A DNA stretch of 64,000 nucleotides from Eleginops maclovinus. Lineage: Eukaryota; Chordata; Actinopteri; Perciformes; Eleginopidae. The stretch spans positions 14,384,153-14,448,152 of the forward strand of contig NC_086363.1 in the NCBI RefSeq assembly GCF_036324505.1. The letters are read 5' to 3'. Within the stretch, counting starts at the first letter, position 1, and every line of letters starts with the position of its first letter. A program made the position numbers and the translations under genes. A model generated the notes under the pieces. It searched no databases and was not told the DNA's origin. It worked only from the letters and a program-made list of their open reading frames with translations. Of this stretch, positions 25,301-37,300 are shown piece after piece.

Positions 25301-28300
25301 TTAGACCCCACTATATTAACCTACATATCAGCAAGTTACTTTCACTTTGTTGTCATTCTGAGTTTCATTTCAGTTTATTTGTTTCTCTTTGTATTTGTTT
25401 GTATCTCTGTGTAGTTGCTCTGTGTCTCTTTAGTCATTTTGGGTCTCTTTCTGGTTAGTCTCTACGGGTTCCCTTTGAAGTGTTTCTGTGTCTTTGTTAG
25501 GCCTCCTTGTGTCTCTCTGTAATCATTTAATCTTTATTCTTGGGTAATTTTGACGCTTTCCTTAGGTAATTTTTTGTGTCTCTGGGAGAAGTTTTGCAGG
25601 AAAAGCCAGTTGGGGCCCTGACACGTTGGGCCTGTTTCTCTGGTTGGCCTGGACAGTCATCCATCCATGTTGGATAAGGGGGATGTTGATTTACATTTTT
25701 GTTCATTCAACGTTAGTTTGAACCTTGAACGTTGTGACCAATACAGTCAGGTACCCCAGAAAATAGACATTGATTAAGTTTACTTGAGTGTCAACAGTCT
25801 GCTGGTAATGGCATATACTTAGTCTTAATTTAGTAGGCTTAGTGATTGTTGGGTGAGGTCTTTTCATGGGATTTTTGGTTCAATGGGATCCACGGGCAAG
25901 AAATCCTTGGGTGTACGTTAATTGGCCTATGTGTGTATTGACTAGAAAAATAAAGCCGATAGCTGGGAATCATCAACAATATGTATGAACATGGTCCTGT
26001 TGTGGTGATTAGTGCTACATTTTACATTGCAAAACTGTTTTTCTATACTGTATGAAATCGTCACGTAGCGGCCACGCTAAAATAACGGCTTGATCTTTAG
26101 AAGAGTGCTGTTTCAGCTTACTCTATGAGTGAGCAATCTATATATTCTGTCTTTATCCAGACAATTAATAGTATCAGAGTAATAGAAGCTGCCCTCCTGT
26201 CCATCATTCTTCCACACATCAAAGGGTTTTTATCTTGTTGGTGTCTGGACCAGCTCAGTTGGCTAAGCAATAAGGAAATATACAGAAATGCAGGCCACAT
26301 CCCTTTAGCCTCCTTCCCAGGGGCCTTCACATGCAAAGCTATAATTTATTCTTCATTTGTCTTGGTTGTTTGCCTAAGCTGCTTCATGTGATGGCGGAAG
26401 CAGAATCAGCAGGTGGTTATTTACACCAACTAAATTGACTGTGTCAATGTTGTCAAAACGATCCAGCTTATTCGGAAATCACTTTTATGTCAACATTCAA
26501 ATAGATGTGTTCGCCTGTCAAACATTATCCTTCGCCCAGATAGATCCTGCACAAACCCTTTGGTTATTGACAAATGATTATCCCCATGGTGTGATGGGAT
26601 GATGATAAATATTCAGCTATCTATACATATTGAAATAATATAAGATAACAGGCTGAAGATTTATAGTATTTTTAATATATGCCTTCCTTTGACAGCAGAC
26701 ACAACAGGAAGAAATAGGCAGGGCTGCTGTGACAAAGCTTACTTCGTTATATGGAGTTACAGCTTTGGGTCCTGCTGAGAAATTGCTCCCAGCTATGAGG
26801 ATTATTCCTAGGGAGTTTTCAGTGAATAAATGTATCTGCATGAAGATACAGTATACATAATATATATATATATATATATATTAAATGCATTTGTTCCATT
26901 GTTTTTTGTTTTTTGTATTTCAATTAATTCAGAAAGTGGAAGAATACAGTTGTGATTTCATTTGGGTTTCTGTTTCTTTTGCTTTGTTTTTTTTGTGTCT
27001 ATTTTTGTGTTTTGCATTAATTTGATTTAAAATGTCTCTTTCCCTTACCTTTGTTAAGCATATAATTATTTGAAAATGACCAAAGTGTGTGTTTCTTAGA
27101 GTATGTGTAATAATATAGTCCCGCACAGCTTTAGTCTTTAACTACCGTTAAGGAATAAGGCATTTTTAATCACTATTGGGATTTCATAAATTAATGTTGT
27201 GTGAGATTTTTTGCTTCATCACGATTTTCTATTGAAAAAAAAACTGACAGTGTCATTACGTAATTGTTTGCCTTATACTTACCAGAGTTATTCTCTTCTC
27301 AACACTGCGATATTGCAAATCGTTGCTCTGGATGGATTGGTAGGTTCTGTGCAGCTTCCACGCAATACCAAAATAGGTGAAAAGGATAACTAGACAGGGG
27401 AGGAATGTGCAGAGAACAGACATAGCAATGATGAAGGTGGAGTGGTTCAGGGAATCCCCATAACCGGTCCAGTCTATCGAGCAGGCCAGTCCAAACGGCT
27501 CCGGCCCATAGCTGCCCCATCCCATCAGAGGTAGCGCTGCCCACAGTCCGGAATACAGCCAGATCCCGCTGATCACAAAGCTGATGGTTCTCCTTTGGAA
27601 CTTGACACCTGTGCACAAGTGAGGACTCCATTACTCGCTGAAGTGTAGCGGTGCAGAAGCATTATGATTTAGTTCAGTCGGAGACAAATCTATCTGATGG
27701 GAAAGGTTCTGCTCTTTGAGATTAAATAATCCAAGCATAAAACAGATTATGGGAGAGCTAATCCCCACACAAACAGAACATTACGTTTTAATTAAAACAA
27801 CAATGCAAAGCACATGAGGAGATTTTTGGGAGGGAGCTGTGGCAGTATTAGCAGTTAGGTGGTGAGGTTGTTTACTGTTACATATTGACAGACCAGGAAT
27901 GTCAATATGTAACGGAGCATTTAAAGTGAGTCATTAAGTAATGGATAATGTGCAGCGACGCAGTCATTCTGGGGAAAAGAACACATTCTACTGCCTAGCA
28001 ACAGCTGAAACTGAGGCAACTGCAACATTACGTTAAATGACGGCTTAGCTGATGGAGGTTTTCTGAACGTTAACTGCCAAAATCTGTTCACATTTTCTTT
28101 TTCATTAACCGGTCTTTAAACACAGCCATAAGGCAGTTGCAAGGCAAGGCAAGGCAAGGCAAGGCAAGGCAAGGCAAGGCAAGGCAAGGCAAGGCAAGGC
28201 AAGGCAAGGCAAGGCAAGGCAAGGCAAGGCAAGGCAAGGCAAGGCAAGGCAAGGCAAGGCAAGGCAAGGCAAGGCAAGGCAAGGCAAGGCAAGGCAAGGC

Positions 28301-31300
28301 AAGGCAAGGCAAGGCAAGGCAAGGCAAGGCAAGGCAAGGCAAGGCAAGGCAAGGCAAGGCAAGGCAAGGCAAGGCAAGGCAAGGCAAGGCAAGGCAAGGC
28401 AAGGCAAGGCAAGGCAAGGCAAGGCAAGGCAAGGCAAGGCAAGGCAAGGCAAGGCAAGGCAAGGCAAGGCAAGGCAAGGCAAGGCAAGGCAAGGCAAGGC
28501 AAGGCAAGGCAAGGCAAGGCAAGGCAAGGCAAGGCAAGGCAAGGCAAGGCAAGGCAAGGCAAGGCAAGGCAAGGCAAGGCAAGGCAAGGCAAGGCAAGGC
28601 AAGGCAAGGCAAGGCAAGGCAAGGCAAGGCAAGGCAAGGCAAGGCAAGGCAAGGCAAGGCAAGGCAAGGCAAGGCAAGGCAAGGCAAGGCAAGGCAAGGC
28701 AAGGCAAGGCAAGGCAAGGCAAGGCAAGGCAAGGCAAGGCAAGGCAAGGCAAGGCAAGGCAAGGCAAGGCAAGGCAAGGCAAGGCAAGGCAAGGCAAGGC
28801 AAGGCAAGGCAAGGCAAGGCAAGGCAAGGCAAGGCAAGGCAAGGCAAGGCAAGGCAAGGCAAGGCAAGGCAAGGCAAGGCAAGGCAAGGCAAGGCAAGGC
28901 AAGGCAAGGCAAGGCAAGGCAAGGCAAGGCAAGGCAAGGCAAGGCAAGGCAAGGCAAGGCAAGGCAAGGCAAGGCAAGGCAAGGCAAGGCAAGGCAAGGC
29001 AAGGCAAGGCAAGGCAAGGCAAGGCAAGGCAAGGCAAGGCAAGGCAAGGCAAGGCAAGGCAAGGCAAGGCAAGGCAAGGCAAGGCAAGGCAAGGCAAGGC
29101 AAGGCAAGGCAAGGCAAGGCAAGGCAAGGCAAGGCAAGGCAAGGCAAGGCAAGGCAAGGCAAGGCAAGGCAAGGCAAGGCAAGGCAAGGCAAGGCAAGGC
29201 AAGGCAAGGCAAGGCAAGGCAAGGCAAGGCAAGGCAAGGCAAGGCAAGGCAAGGCAAGGCAAGGCAAGGCAAGGCAAGGCAAGGCAAGGCAAGGCAAGGC
29301 AAGGCAAGGCAAGGCAAGGCAAGGCAAGGCAAGGCAAGGCAAGGCAAGGCAAGGCAAGGCAAGGCAAGGCAAGGCAAGGCAAGGCAAGGCAAGGCAAGGC
29401 AAGGCAAGGCAAGGCAAGGCAAGGCAAGGCAAGGCAAGGCAAGGCAAGGCAAGGCAAGGCAAGGCAAGGCAAGGCAAGGCAAGGCAAGGCAAGGCAAGGC
29501 AAGGCAAGGCAAGGCAAGGCAAGGCAAGGCAAGGCAAGGCAAGGCAAGGCAAGGCAAGGCAAGGCAAGGCAAGGCAAGGCAAGGCAAGGCAAGGCAAGGC
29601 AAGGCAAGGCAAGGCAAGGCAAGGCAAGGCAAGGCAAGGCAAGGCAAGGCAAGGCAAGGCAAGGCAAGGCAAGGCAAGGCAAGGCAAGGCAAGGCAAGGC
29701 AAGGCAAGGCAAGGCAAGGCAAGGCAAGGCAAGGCAAGGCAAGGCAAGGCAAGGCAAGGCAAGGCAAGGCAAGGCAAGGCAAGGCAAGGCAAGGCAAGGC
29801 AAGGCAAGGCAAGGCAAGGCAAGGCAAGGCAAGGCAAGGCAAGGCAAGGCAAGGCAAGGCAAGGCAAGGCAAGGCAAGGCAAGGCAAGGCAAGGCAAGGC
29901 AAGGCAAGGCAAGGCAAGGCAAGGCAAGGCAAGGCAAGGCAAGGCAAGGCAAGGCAAGGCAAGGCAAGGCAAGGCAAGGCAAGGCAAGGCAAGGCAAGGC
30001 AAGGCAAGGCAAGGCAAGGCAAGGCAAGGCAAGGCAAGGCAAGGCAAGGCAAGGCAAGGCAAGGCAAGGCAAGGCAAGGCAAGGCAAGGCAAGGCAAGGC
30101 AAGGCAAGGCAAGGCAAGGCAAGGCAAGGCAAGGCAAGGCAAGGCAAGGCAAGGCAAGGCAAGGCAAGGCAAGGCAAGGCAAGGCAAGGCAAGGCAAGGC
30201 AAGGCAAGGCAAGGCAAGGCAAGGCAAGGCAAGGCAAGGCAAGGCAAGGCAAGGCAAGGCAAGGCAAGGCAAGGCAAGGCAAGGCAAGGCAAGGCAAGGC
30301 AAGGCAAGGCAAGGCAAGGCAAGGCAAGGCAAGGCAAGGCAAGGCAAGGCAAGGCAAGGCAAGGCAAGGCAAGGCAAGGCAAGGCAAGGCAAGGCAAGGC
30401 AAGGCAAGGCAAGGCAAGGCAAGGCAAGGCAAGGCAAGGCAAGGCAAGGCAAGGCAAGGCAAGGCAAGGCAAGGCAAGGCAAGGCAAGGCAAGGCAAGGC
30501 AAGGCAAGGCAAGGCAAGGCAAGGCAAGGCAAGGCAAGGCAAGGCAAGGCAAGGCAAGGCAAGGCAAGGCAAGGCAAGGCAAGGCAAGGCAAGGCAAGGC
30601 AAGGCAAGGCAAGGCAAGGCAAGGCAAGGCAAGGCAAGGCAAGGCAAGGCAAGGCAAGGCAAGGCAAGGCAAGGCAAGGCAAGGCAAGGCAAGGCAAGGC
30701 AAGGCAAGGCAAGGCAAGGCAAGGCAAGGCAAGGCAAGGCAAGGCAAGGCAAGGCAAGGCAAGGCAAGGCAAGGCAAGGCAAGGCAAGGCAAGGCAAGGC
30801 AAGGCAAGGCAAGGCAAGGCAAGGCAAGGCAAGGCAAGGCAAGGCAAGGCAAGGCAAGGCAAGGCAAGGCAAGGCAAGGCAAGGCAAGGCAAGGCAAGGC
30901 AAGGCAAGGCAAGGCAAGGCAAGGCAAGGCAAGGCAAGGCAAGGCAAGGCAAGGCAAGGCAAGGCAAGGCAAGGCAAGGCAAGGCAAGGCAAGGCAAGGC
31001 AAGGCAAGGCAAGGCAAGGCAAGGCAAGGCAAGGCAAGGCAAGGCAAGGCAAGGCAAGGCAAGGCAAGGCAAGGCAAGGCAAGGCAAGGCAAGGCAAGGC
31101 AAGGCAAGGCAAGGCAAGGCAAGGCAAGGCAAGGCAAGGCAAGGCAAGGCAAGGCAAGGCAAGGCAAGGCAAGGCAAGGCAAGGCAAGGCAAGGCAAGGC
31201 AAGGCAAGGAAAGGAAAGTTTATTTATATAGCACCTTTCAACACAAGGCAATTCAAAGTGCTTTACAAACATAAAAGACATTAAGAGCAGTACAAAATAA

Positions 31301-34300
31301 AGGGACAATGAGTCCATACCGTGTTCCCTTTAGTGTTTACTTCCTGTCTATATTCTTCAGCTGATTTCTCTTTCGTCCAGCTCACTGAGTGTTCAACCGC
31401 TTTCCTTGTCTTGAGTTTTGTTCTTGTTCCCTTTTTTATTTATTTATTGGGGACAGTTTAAACATCATACCCAAAGAGTTGTGCTCTCCACAACAACAAC
31501 AAAAATGTTTTAAAAGTATTCCACAGTGTTTTCAGATTTTTTTCTCACTGTTTTTGGGCCACAGCTGACGTTTACCCGACTTCTTTCTGCGGATTGATAT
31601 GACAGCAGTCCTTAGCAGCAGTCTGCTACCAAAAAGGAGCAGACCGCTGAGTGTCCAAATCGACCAATCATAATCGGCTTTTCAACTACGCTGTGTAATA
31701 ATAAACGATCAATTCTGGAATATATACATTTTTACGTATCTTTTTCTTTTTTCATGTGCAAATGTTTTCAACTAATACTATATCAAGCTAATGCAAGTGT
31801 GGTAATAGTGCTCCATCTTACTGTAACACAAAACCAAAAAACTAAAACTTGTACAAAACTTCATTTAGTTTGCTACCCAGCCCATGACCTTTAACAGCTG
31901 ACTATAAGCACAGAAAAACAGCTGACTATAAGCACAGAAAAACAGCTGACTATAAGCACAGAACTTGTTCTAGATGTGGCTGTCACCAAATTTTATTTTA
32001 GCAACAATAAAAAGGCCCTCCTAAAAAAAAATCACTTTATGTTTAGATGAGCGCTTTATTCCAAAGGATTCCAATGCTTTACCGTGCGTTCAGATCCCAG
32101 TTTCCGACTGAAGCTGCTATAAAACGGCCCTTTATGAATTCGGGCCAACCTCCTCAACAACCTTTCACGTTTCAAATTACTACCCTATATATATAGGAAC
32201 AGTAAATCATCAGTTGTTCAGAGCATTATTTATATAGAATACCAGTGGATGGTTTGATAGGTTTTTCATAGCTAATTGGGGAGCTGTACTGTAAACACTG
32301 CTTCCTACGTATAATCAATTGTGTCAACAATAAGAGCTCAAAGCTCCGATTTGTATTCTTCCAATCAGCAAGCAACCTACCTCCAGCTGATCAGATATAA
32401 CCATATGGATTTACACTTCTATCTAAGAATTCATTTCAAGCAATCTGGCTGCCATTTAACACAAAGCTCAATCCAGCGCTGACTGTTCCACTTCCAGCAC
32501 AGCCACTTTATTCCTTGTTGTGTCAATTATCGTGGCAGGCTCTTATGTAGGTTTTTCTTTTTTTATATTTCATTTTTATTATGTTATTTTATTATTGTTG
32601 ACTACTGAAGGCTCACAAGGAAATATATCTGCATTAAATTTGCTTCAAAAACTGAAATGTTGACTTAAGTTAAATGTGTCAACAGATTTCACATAACTGC
32701 ATTAGATTAGTTGAAAGCAATAATAAATTAATAGGTTCAACTTAATATTATTATTTATTCTCAAAAAACAGTTTTATTTTTAGTATTTAGTTTATTCAGT
32801 GTATATAATATATACATATTTATATATGTCGTAATTGTGTGCGTTAGGAGCTGATATTTAGGTGTTTATTTTACTTTGTCTATTTCTGTCTGTAGATTTC
32901 TCCTAAATTCAACAGAAGTTATATCATGCCTACATTTTGCAAATATATTAACGTTACCACCAACTGGAGGATTTCATGGTGATACCTATAATTACATTTT
33001 TCTACATTCACCTGTTCTGTCTATATTAGTTTCTTAATTATTGTTTTCAAACCTTTTAATGATGATGAACAGCTGGCTGTCAGCTGATTACAGTTGGCCC
33101 TAAGACTAAAACCACAGGACCTTGTCTTGCCTAAAATACGCAATGCCGAAGTTGCCATTCGATTGTTCTTACAGTAGGTTCAATGTTCATTCATTACATT
33201 ATCTTTAATTCATTCATTTCAAGCCTCAAAAGGCCTTTACGAGAACCGAGGACAGTACACATGACCAACACGACCTGGACTTTTGATCAGCTGCTTTTGT
33301 AATGCATTCTTAAATAGACCCTTTCACTGCTGACGTCATGATCCTGTCACAGTTTTCACTGCAGTGACAACAAAGGGAATACTGGGGGCAGAAAAATGTT
33401 TACCCCTCTGCTACCACTGCTGCAGCGTTGAGCCTCTGGTTGACGTCAGTTTCTTTCCATCACTGTATCGCGACCTGCGTTATTATAAGAGCGTCTTTTT
33501 TATAACTCTTTCTTTCTTTTTTTGGTTTAAGCTATAGTCGTACAAAGAGTTATACACCCTCAGTACTTCTTTAATATTCTCACTTTGTTTCTCTATTGGA
33601 TGTGTAAATCCGGAAAGGCCATTAAGTACTGTGTAGGGGTTAGCCAATCTGGTCCAAGTAAATAGTCTTTAACTCTCGTTCAAGTTATTGACCGCACATA
33701 TTGCAAGAAAGGCACAATTTCTGTAGCTATTGTTCAAATACAAGCCAACAAAACAAACCGCTATTGGCTAAGGTTTCCAGATAATTATTCTGCCAGCGCA
33801 TTCTGAACACAAATATACATCACTGTGTTTACTTAAAAGGCTTTATGGTATTTGAGTAAGGATTTGCTATAGAATACTTGTAGTTGGCTAATTGTGTTTG
33901 GCTGATTTCATTCTGTTATTTGCCTTCCCACTTTTATACTGTACTTTTGCAAACACCCAGACTCATACAGAGAGGCAGGCTGTTTTTAAAGGTTGGGAGG
34001 CTGTTGCCTAACTGATTCAAGCAACAAGGTCTAATGTGTTCAAATACCTACAAAACAGACTGAACAAACACGAATTACACTTACATTAATTTGTAGCTTT
34101 CTAGGTAAGACATTAGAAACATAAACATTTAATTTGACTGCAAGGTTATTTCCTGCAGTTACCAGTATCATACTGGATACCATTAATTGGATACATATCA
34201 GTTAATCAATTAGTTCTAACAATCAGTGTCCGAACTACGGGGGGACTCGGGGGATCCGAGACCCCCTGAACTGACACGAGATCCCCCGAAAACCTGATTT

Positions 34301-37300
34301 GGGAAATGTTGGGGGGGTCTCTAAAATAGTGTTTTCGAGATCCGCGCTCTGAGTGAAGCGCAAGAGCAAGCGCCCCCCCCCACAATTGATTGATGAGTTT
34401 CTGTTTGTTGTTGTATTGTTTTAGTATATATACTTTTTAAATGATATGAATCATATTTTACCTATTTGTGCAGCTTCATGTTTATTTTATGTTCATTTAT
34501 TTTTTGAGACTAATGCCTTTTATGTATTCACATACCTGGGCATAAAGCACATTTTGATTCATGCAAACTGGTTTTCAATAGAAACGCTGTGCTCTTTGGA
34601 TTGAGTCCCTGCAAAAATGTTTCACCTGTTTTGGGGGGACTTCCTGCTACCATGAACCTGATCATCCCCATCACAGCCAGAGTCATGATACTTGTAATGC
34701 TGAAGATCATGCCCATCAGGCCGTAGTAGAGGCAGGTTGTGTCACCTCCAATCCAGGCATGGTTAAAAGATGAAGAAATGGACAGAGGATACATGCTGAG
34801 GGCCATGCCGATGTCCGTCAAAGCCAGGTTCACTGTCAGCAGCTCGGGAGATTTGAGCAGGGCGAAGCGACTGGCTGCGCTTACTAGAACTGCCCCATTC
34901 CCAAAGAGAGACAGGACAGCTGCAGTGGAGAATAGGATGCAGAAAAATGGCATTTTAAAACAATACTTTGATACTTAATGATTCAAGATATGGTCAGAAA
35001 TGTACACTTAAACATTCAACATTTTCATCAGAAAATGAAGAGATACAGTGTTGACGTAGATGTTATTTTTTGTAAGACATCTACTGAAATAAGCATGCTA
35101 CCCTCTGCCTGTTCTTTCTTGTAATACCACCTTTACTTCTTTAGTTGATAATGAGTTATTGTAGTGTCAAGTCGAATACATAAAAGTCAAGCTGTTTGAT
35201 GGCTTGTCAATCAAAGGCCTAGTCTTTCTACATTTTGATAGTTTCTGGATACCATAAACTTAAAAAAATAACAACTCTGTAGTAAGCAAAAGTCCTGCAT
35301 TAAAAATGCAACTGAAGTAAAAGTAAATATCACCAGCAAATGTACTTATCTTACATTTAAAGTATTACATTCGTACCTAAGGCATAACAATCTAAAATAA
35401 ATAATAAGAAACAAACAACCCAAAAATGTATTTAAAAATGATTACAAATTACATAGCTGTTTATAGATGCAAATACATTGTATCTCAATCGGCTAGTTGA
35501 TAATCAAATAAGTTGGTTTTGTTGGCTTAATTTATTCATTTTCAAAAAACATCATATTGATATTATGCAAAAATCTTTATTTTTAAAATAAGCTGTAAGC
35601 ATAAAAGTACAATATTTCCCAATGAATTGTTATAGCACAGTACATTCTCTATACAATTCGAACACCTGTCTCAGCTGAAGTCAAAAGGCAGCGTTAGCAA
35701 CAGTACAACCGCTCAGCTTGAGGTAAGGATGCTTCAGAGGGAACATTGTGGTGGTGTAATTAAGCTTTGAGTAGGGCCATTGAACCCTTGAGAGAAGATG
35801 TTTACCAGCTTCTCTCTATTTGTGTTACTTAAATACACACTGTCAACATTCAGCAGCTACTTATTTAAAAATGTACATCTGACCTGAATAGCAACAGAAA
35901 AATGAACACTTCAATTCCTCTTCACATTATTATGCTCTCCTACTTGTCCCCTTTTTTTCCCTGTGTTTTTAATCGTGAAAGCAGTAATTAATTGACTCAT
36001 TTTCAGTGTTCATCACATGGAAAAAAAGATTACTTAATGTTATGTAAAGCGAATGTGCTTCAGTTATCTTAACAAAGACCTTCAGCTGTGATTTATTGCA
36101 TGCAGCATCCGAGAGAGTGTTGTGCTCTTGGCACCAGTCTCCATTGTGATTCAATATTATTCTTAACAAATAAACAACATCAAATTCTCGCATTCTTACA
36201 AACATAAGGATTTGTCAGAGCGTATCTGTTAGATTCCCCATTGAGCATCACATGCTTACTTTCTATATACTGTATATTTTTATCAGACAGCGTAAGGACC
36301 TAGTTGTGTTTGAGATGTTCTGGTTGTTATTATTTTAAGGTCTGTTGCCTTGAGCTGCTTGCCTTGGTCCAAACCCTATTACAAAGTTGACATTCTGTCT
36401 GATACCAGGCAACTGAGGCCCTATTTCAGTACTTGTGACCTCCATTTCCAGTAAACTGAACAATTATTGCTGTTCTTCTGATAGCGGTTGCTCTTTTTTT
36501 TTTTTTTTAAACCCTCACGCACACTTCCGTTATCATAAATCATGTGGTTTAACTCCAAACACTGAGCTCAAGATAGTGCTGAGGCTTGCTCTTTATAGGA
36601 TGTTGAGACAGGTATACCAAATATCATAAATACACTGCTCTTTATGTTTCCACTGCTGCTGCCATGCAACAACTGACACATTTAACAGATGCGCATGCAT
36701 ACAATTTCCCCCCCAACAACAACGTTTTTTCTTTCGTAAATGTTTGTCTGGATGTATATGAGAAGAATGATACCACTCTCATATGTGTAAGGAAAACGTG
36801 AAGCTACAGATAGCATCCCGTTGGGAACAAGGGAAAACAGCGTAAATCTTACTAAGCAAAGAACAAATACCAACCAGCACCTCAAGAATGAATGAATAAA
36901 CATATTACCTCTTGTCTGATTTAATTGTACAAAAAAATGAAGAGTAAAAGGCTCTTGTGTTTTGACAGGAAGCTAATACGACTACTCACAAACAATATGA
37001 ACTGTGTTAATCATTGAGTGGGGAATAGACTGCTTTAAAGGTTATAATGGAACAACAATGGATAAAACCCCTCAAACAATGAATTGGAACATATCAATTC
37101 AAACACTTTGGTTATTAATTCATTATCATCAGGTATTCATAATAAAAAGTGAATGATCTGATTAATTGCTTCAACAAATTTAACTAATCGTATATTCCAT
37201 GTGTCATGATCCTAGTTTTGTGTCTGTTGTTTCCAGTTTTATTTTAAATGTTTTCCCCTCTTGTGTCAGGTTTAGCTTCACTTCCTGTCTGAGTTTCCCT

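Larger units (their letters stand above)
22395..27282 (-). other. Gene B intron 3 (about 4.9 kb)
   Basis: Intron between exons 3 and 4 of gene B. AT-rich, with a probable dispersed-repeat fragment at 24430-24620, a 12-bp hairpin at 25091-25121 and a short TA tract at 26858-26882. No other exon is supported. Confidence 0.8.
27609..34625 (-). other. Gene B intron 2 (about 7.0 kb)
   Basis: Intron between exons 2 and 3 of gene B. Its 3' part is dominated by the AAGGC array, followed by a teleost interspersed element, a 24-bp tandem repeat and a GC-rich hAT-like fragment near exon 2. No other exon is supported. Confidence 0.85.

Noticed and set aside
28088..31317. Open frames of over 1000 codons (PCLAL and QGKAR repeats) on both strands
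   Set aside because: They are translations of the AAGGC satellite, present in several frames on both strands, and have no non-repetitive domain.
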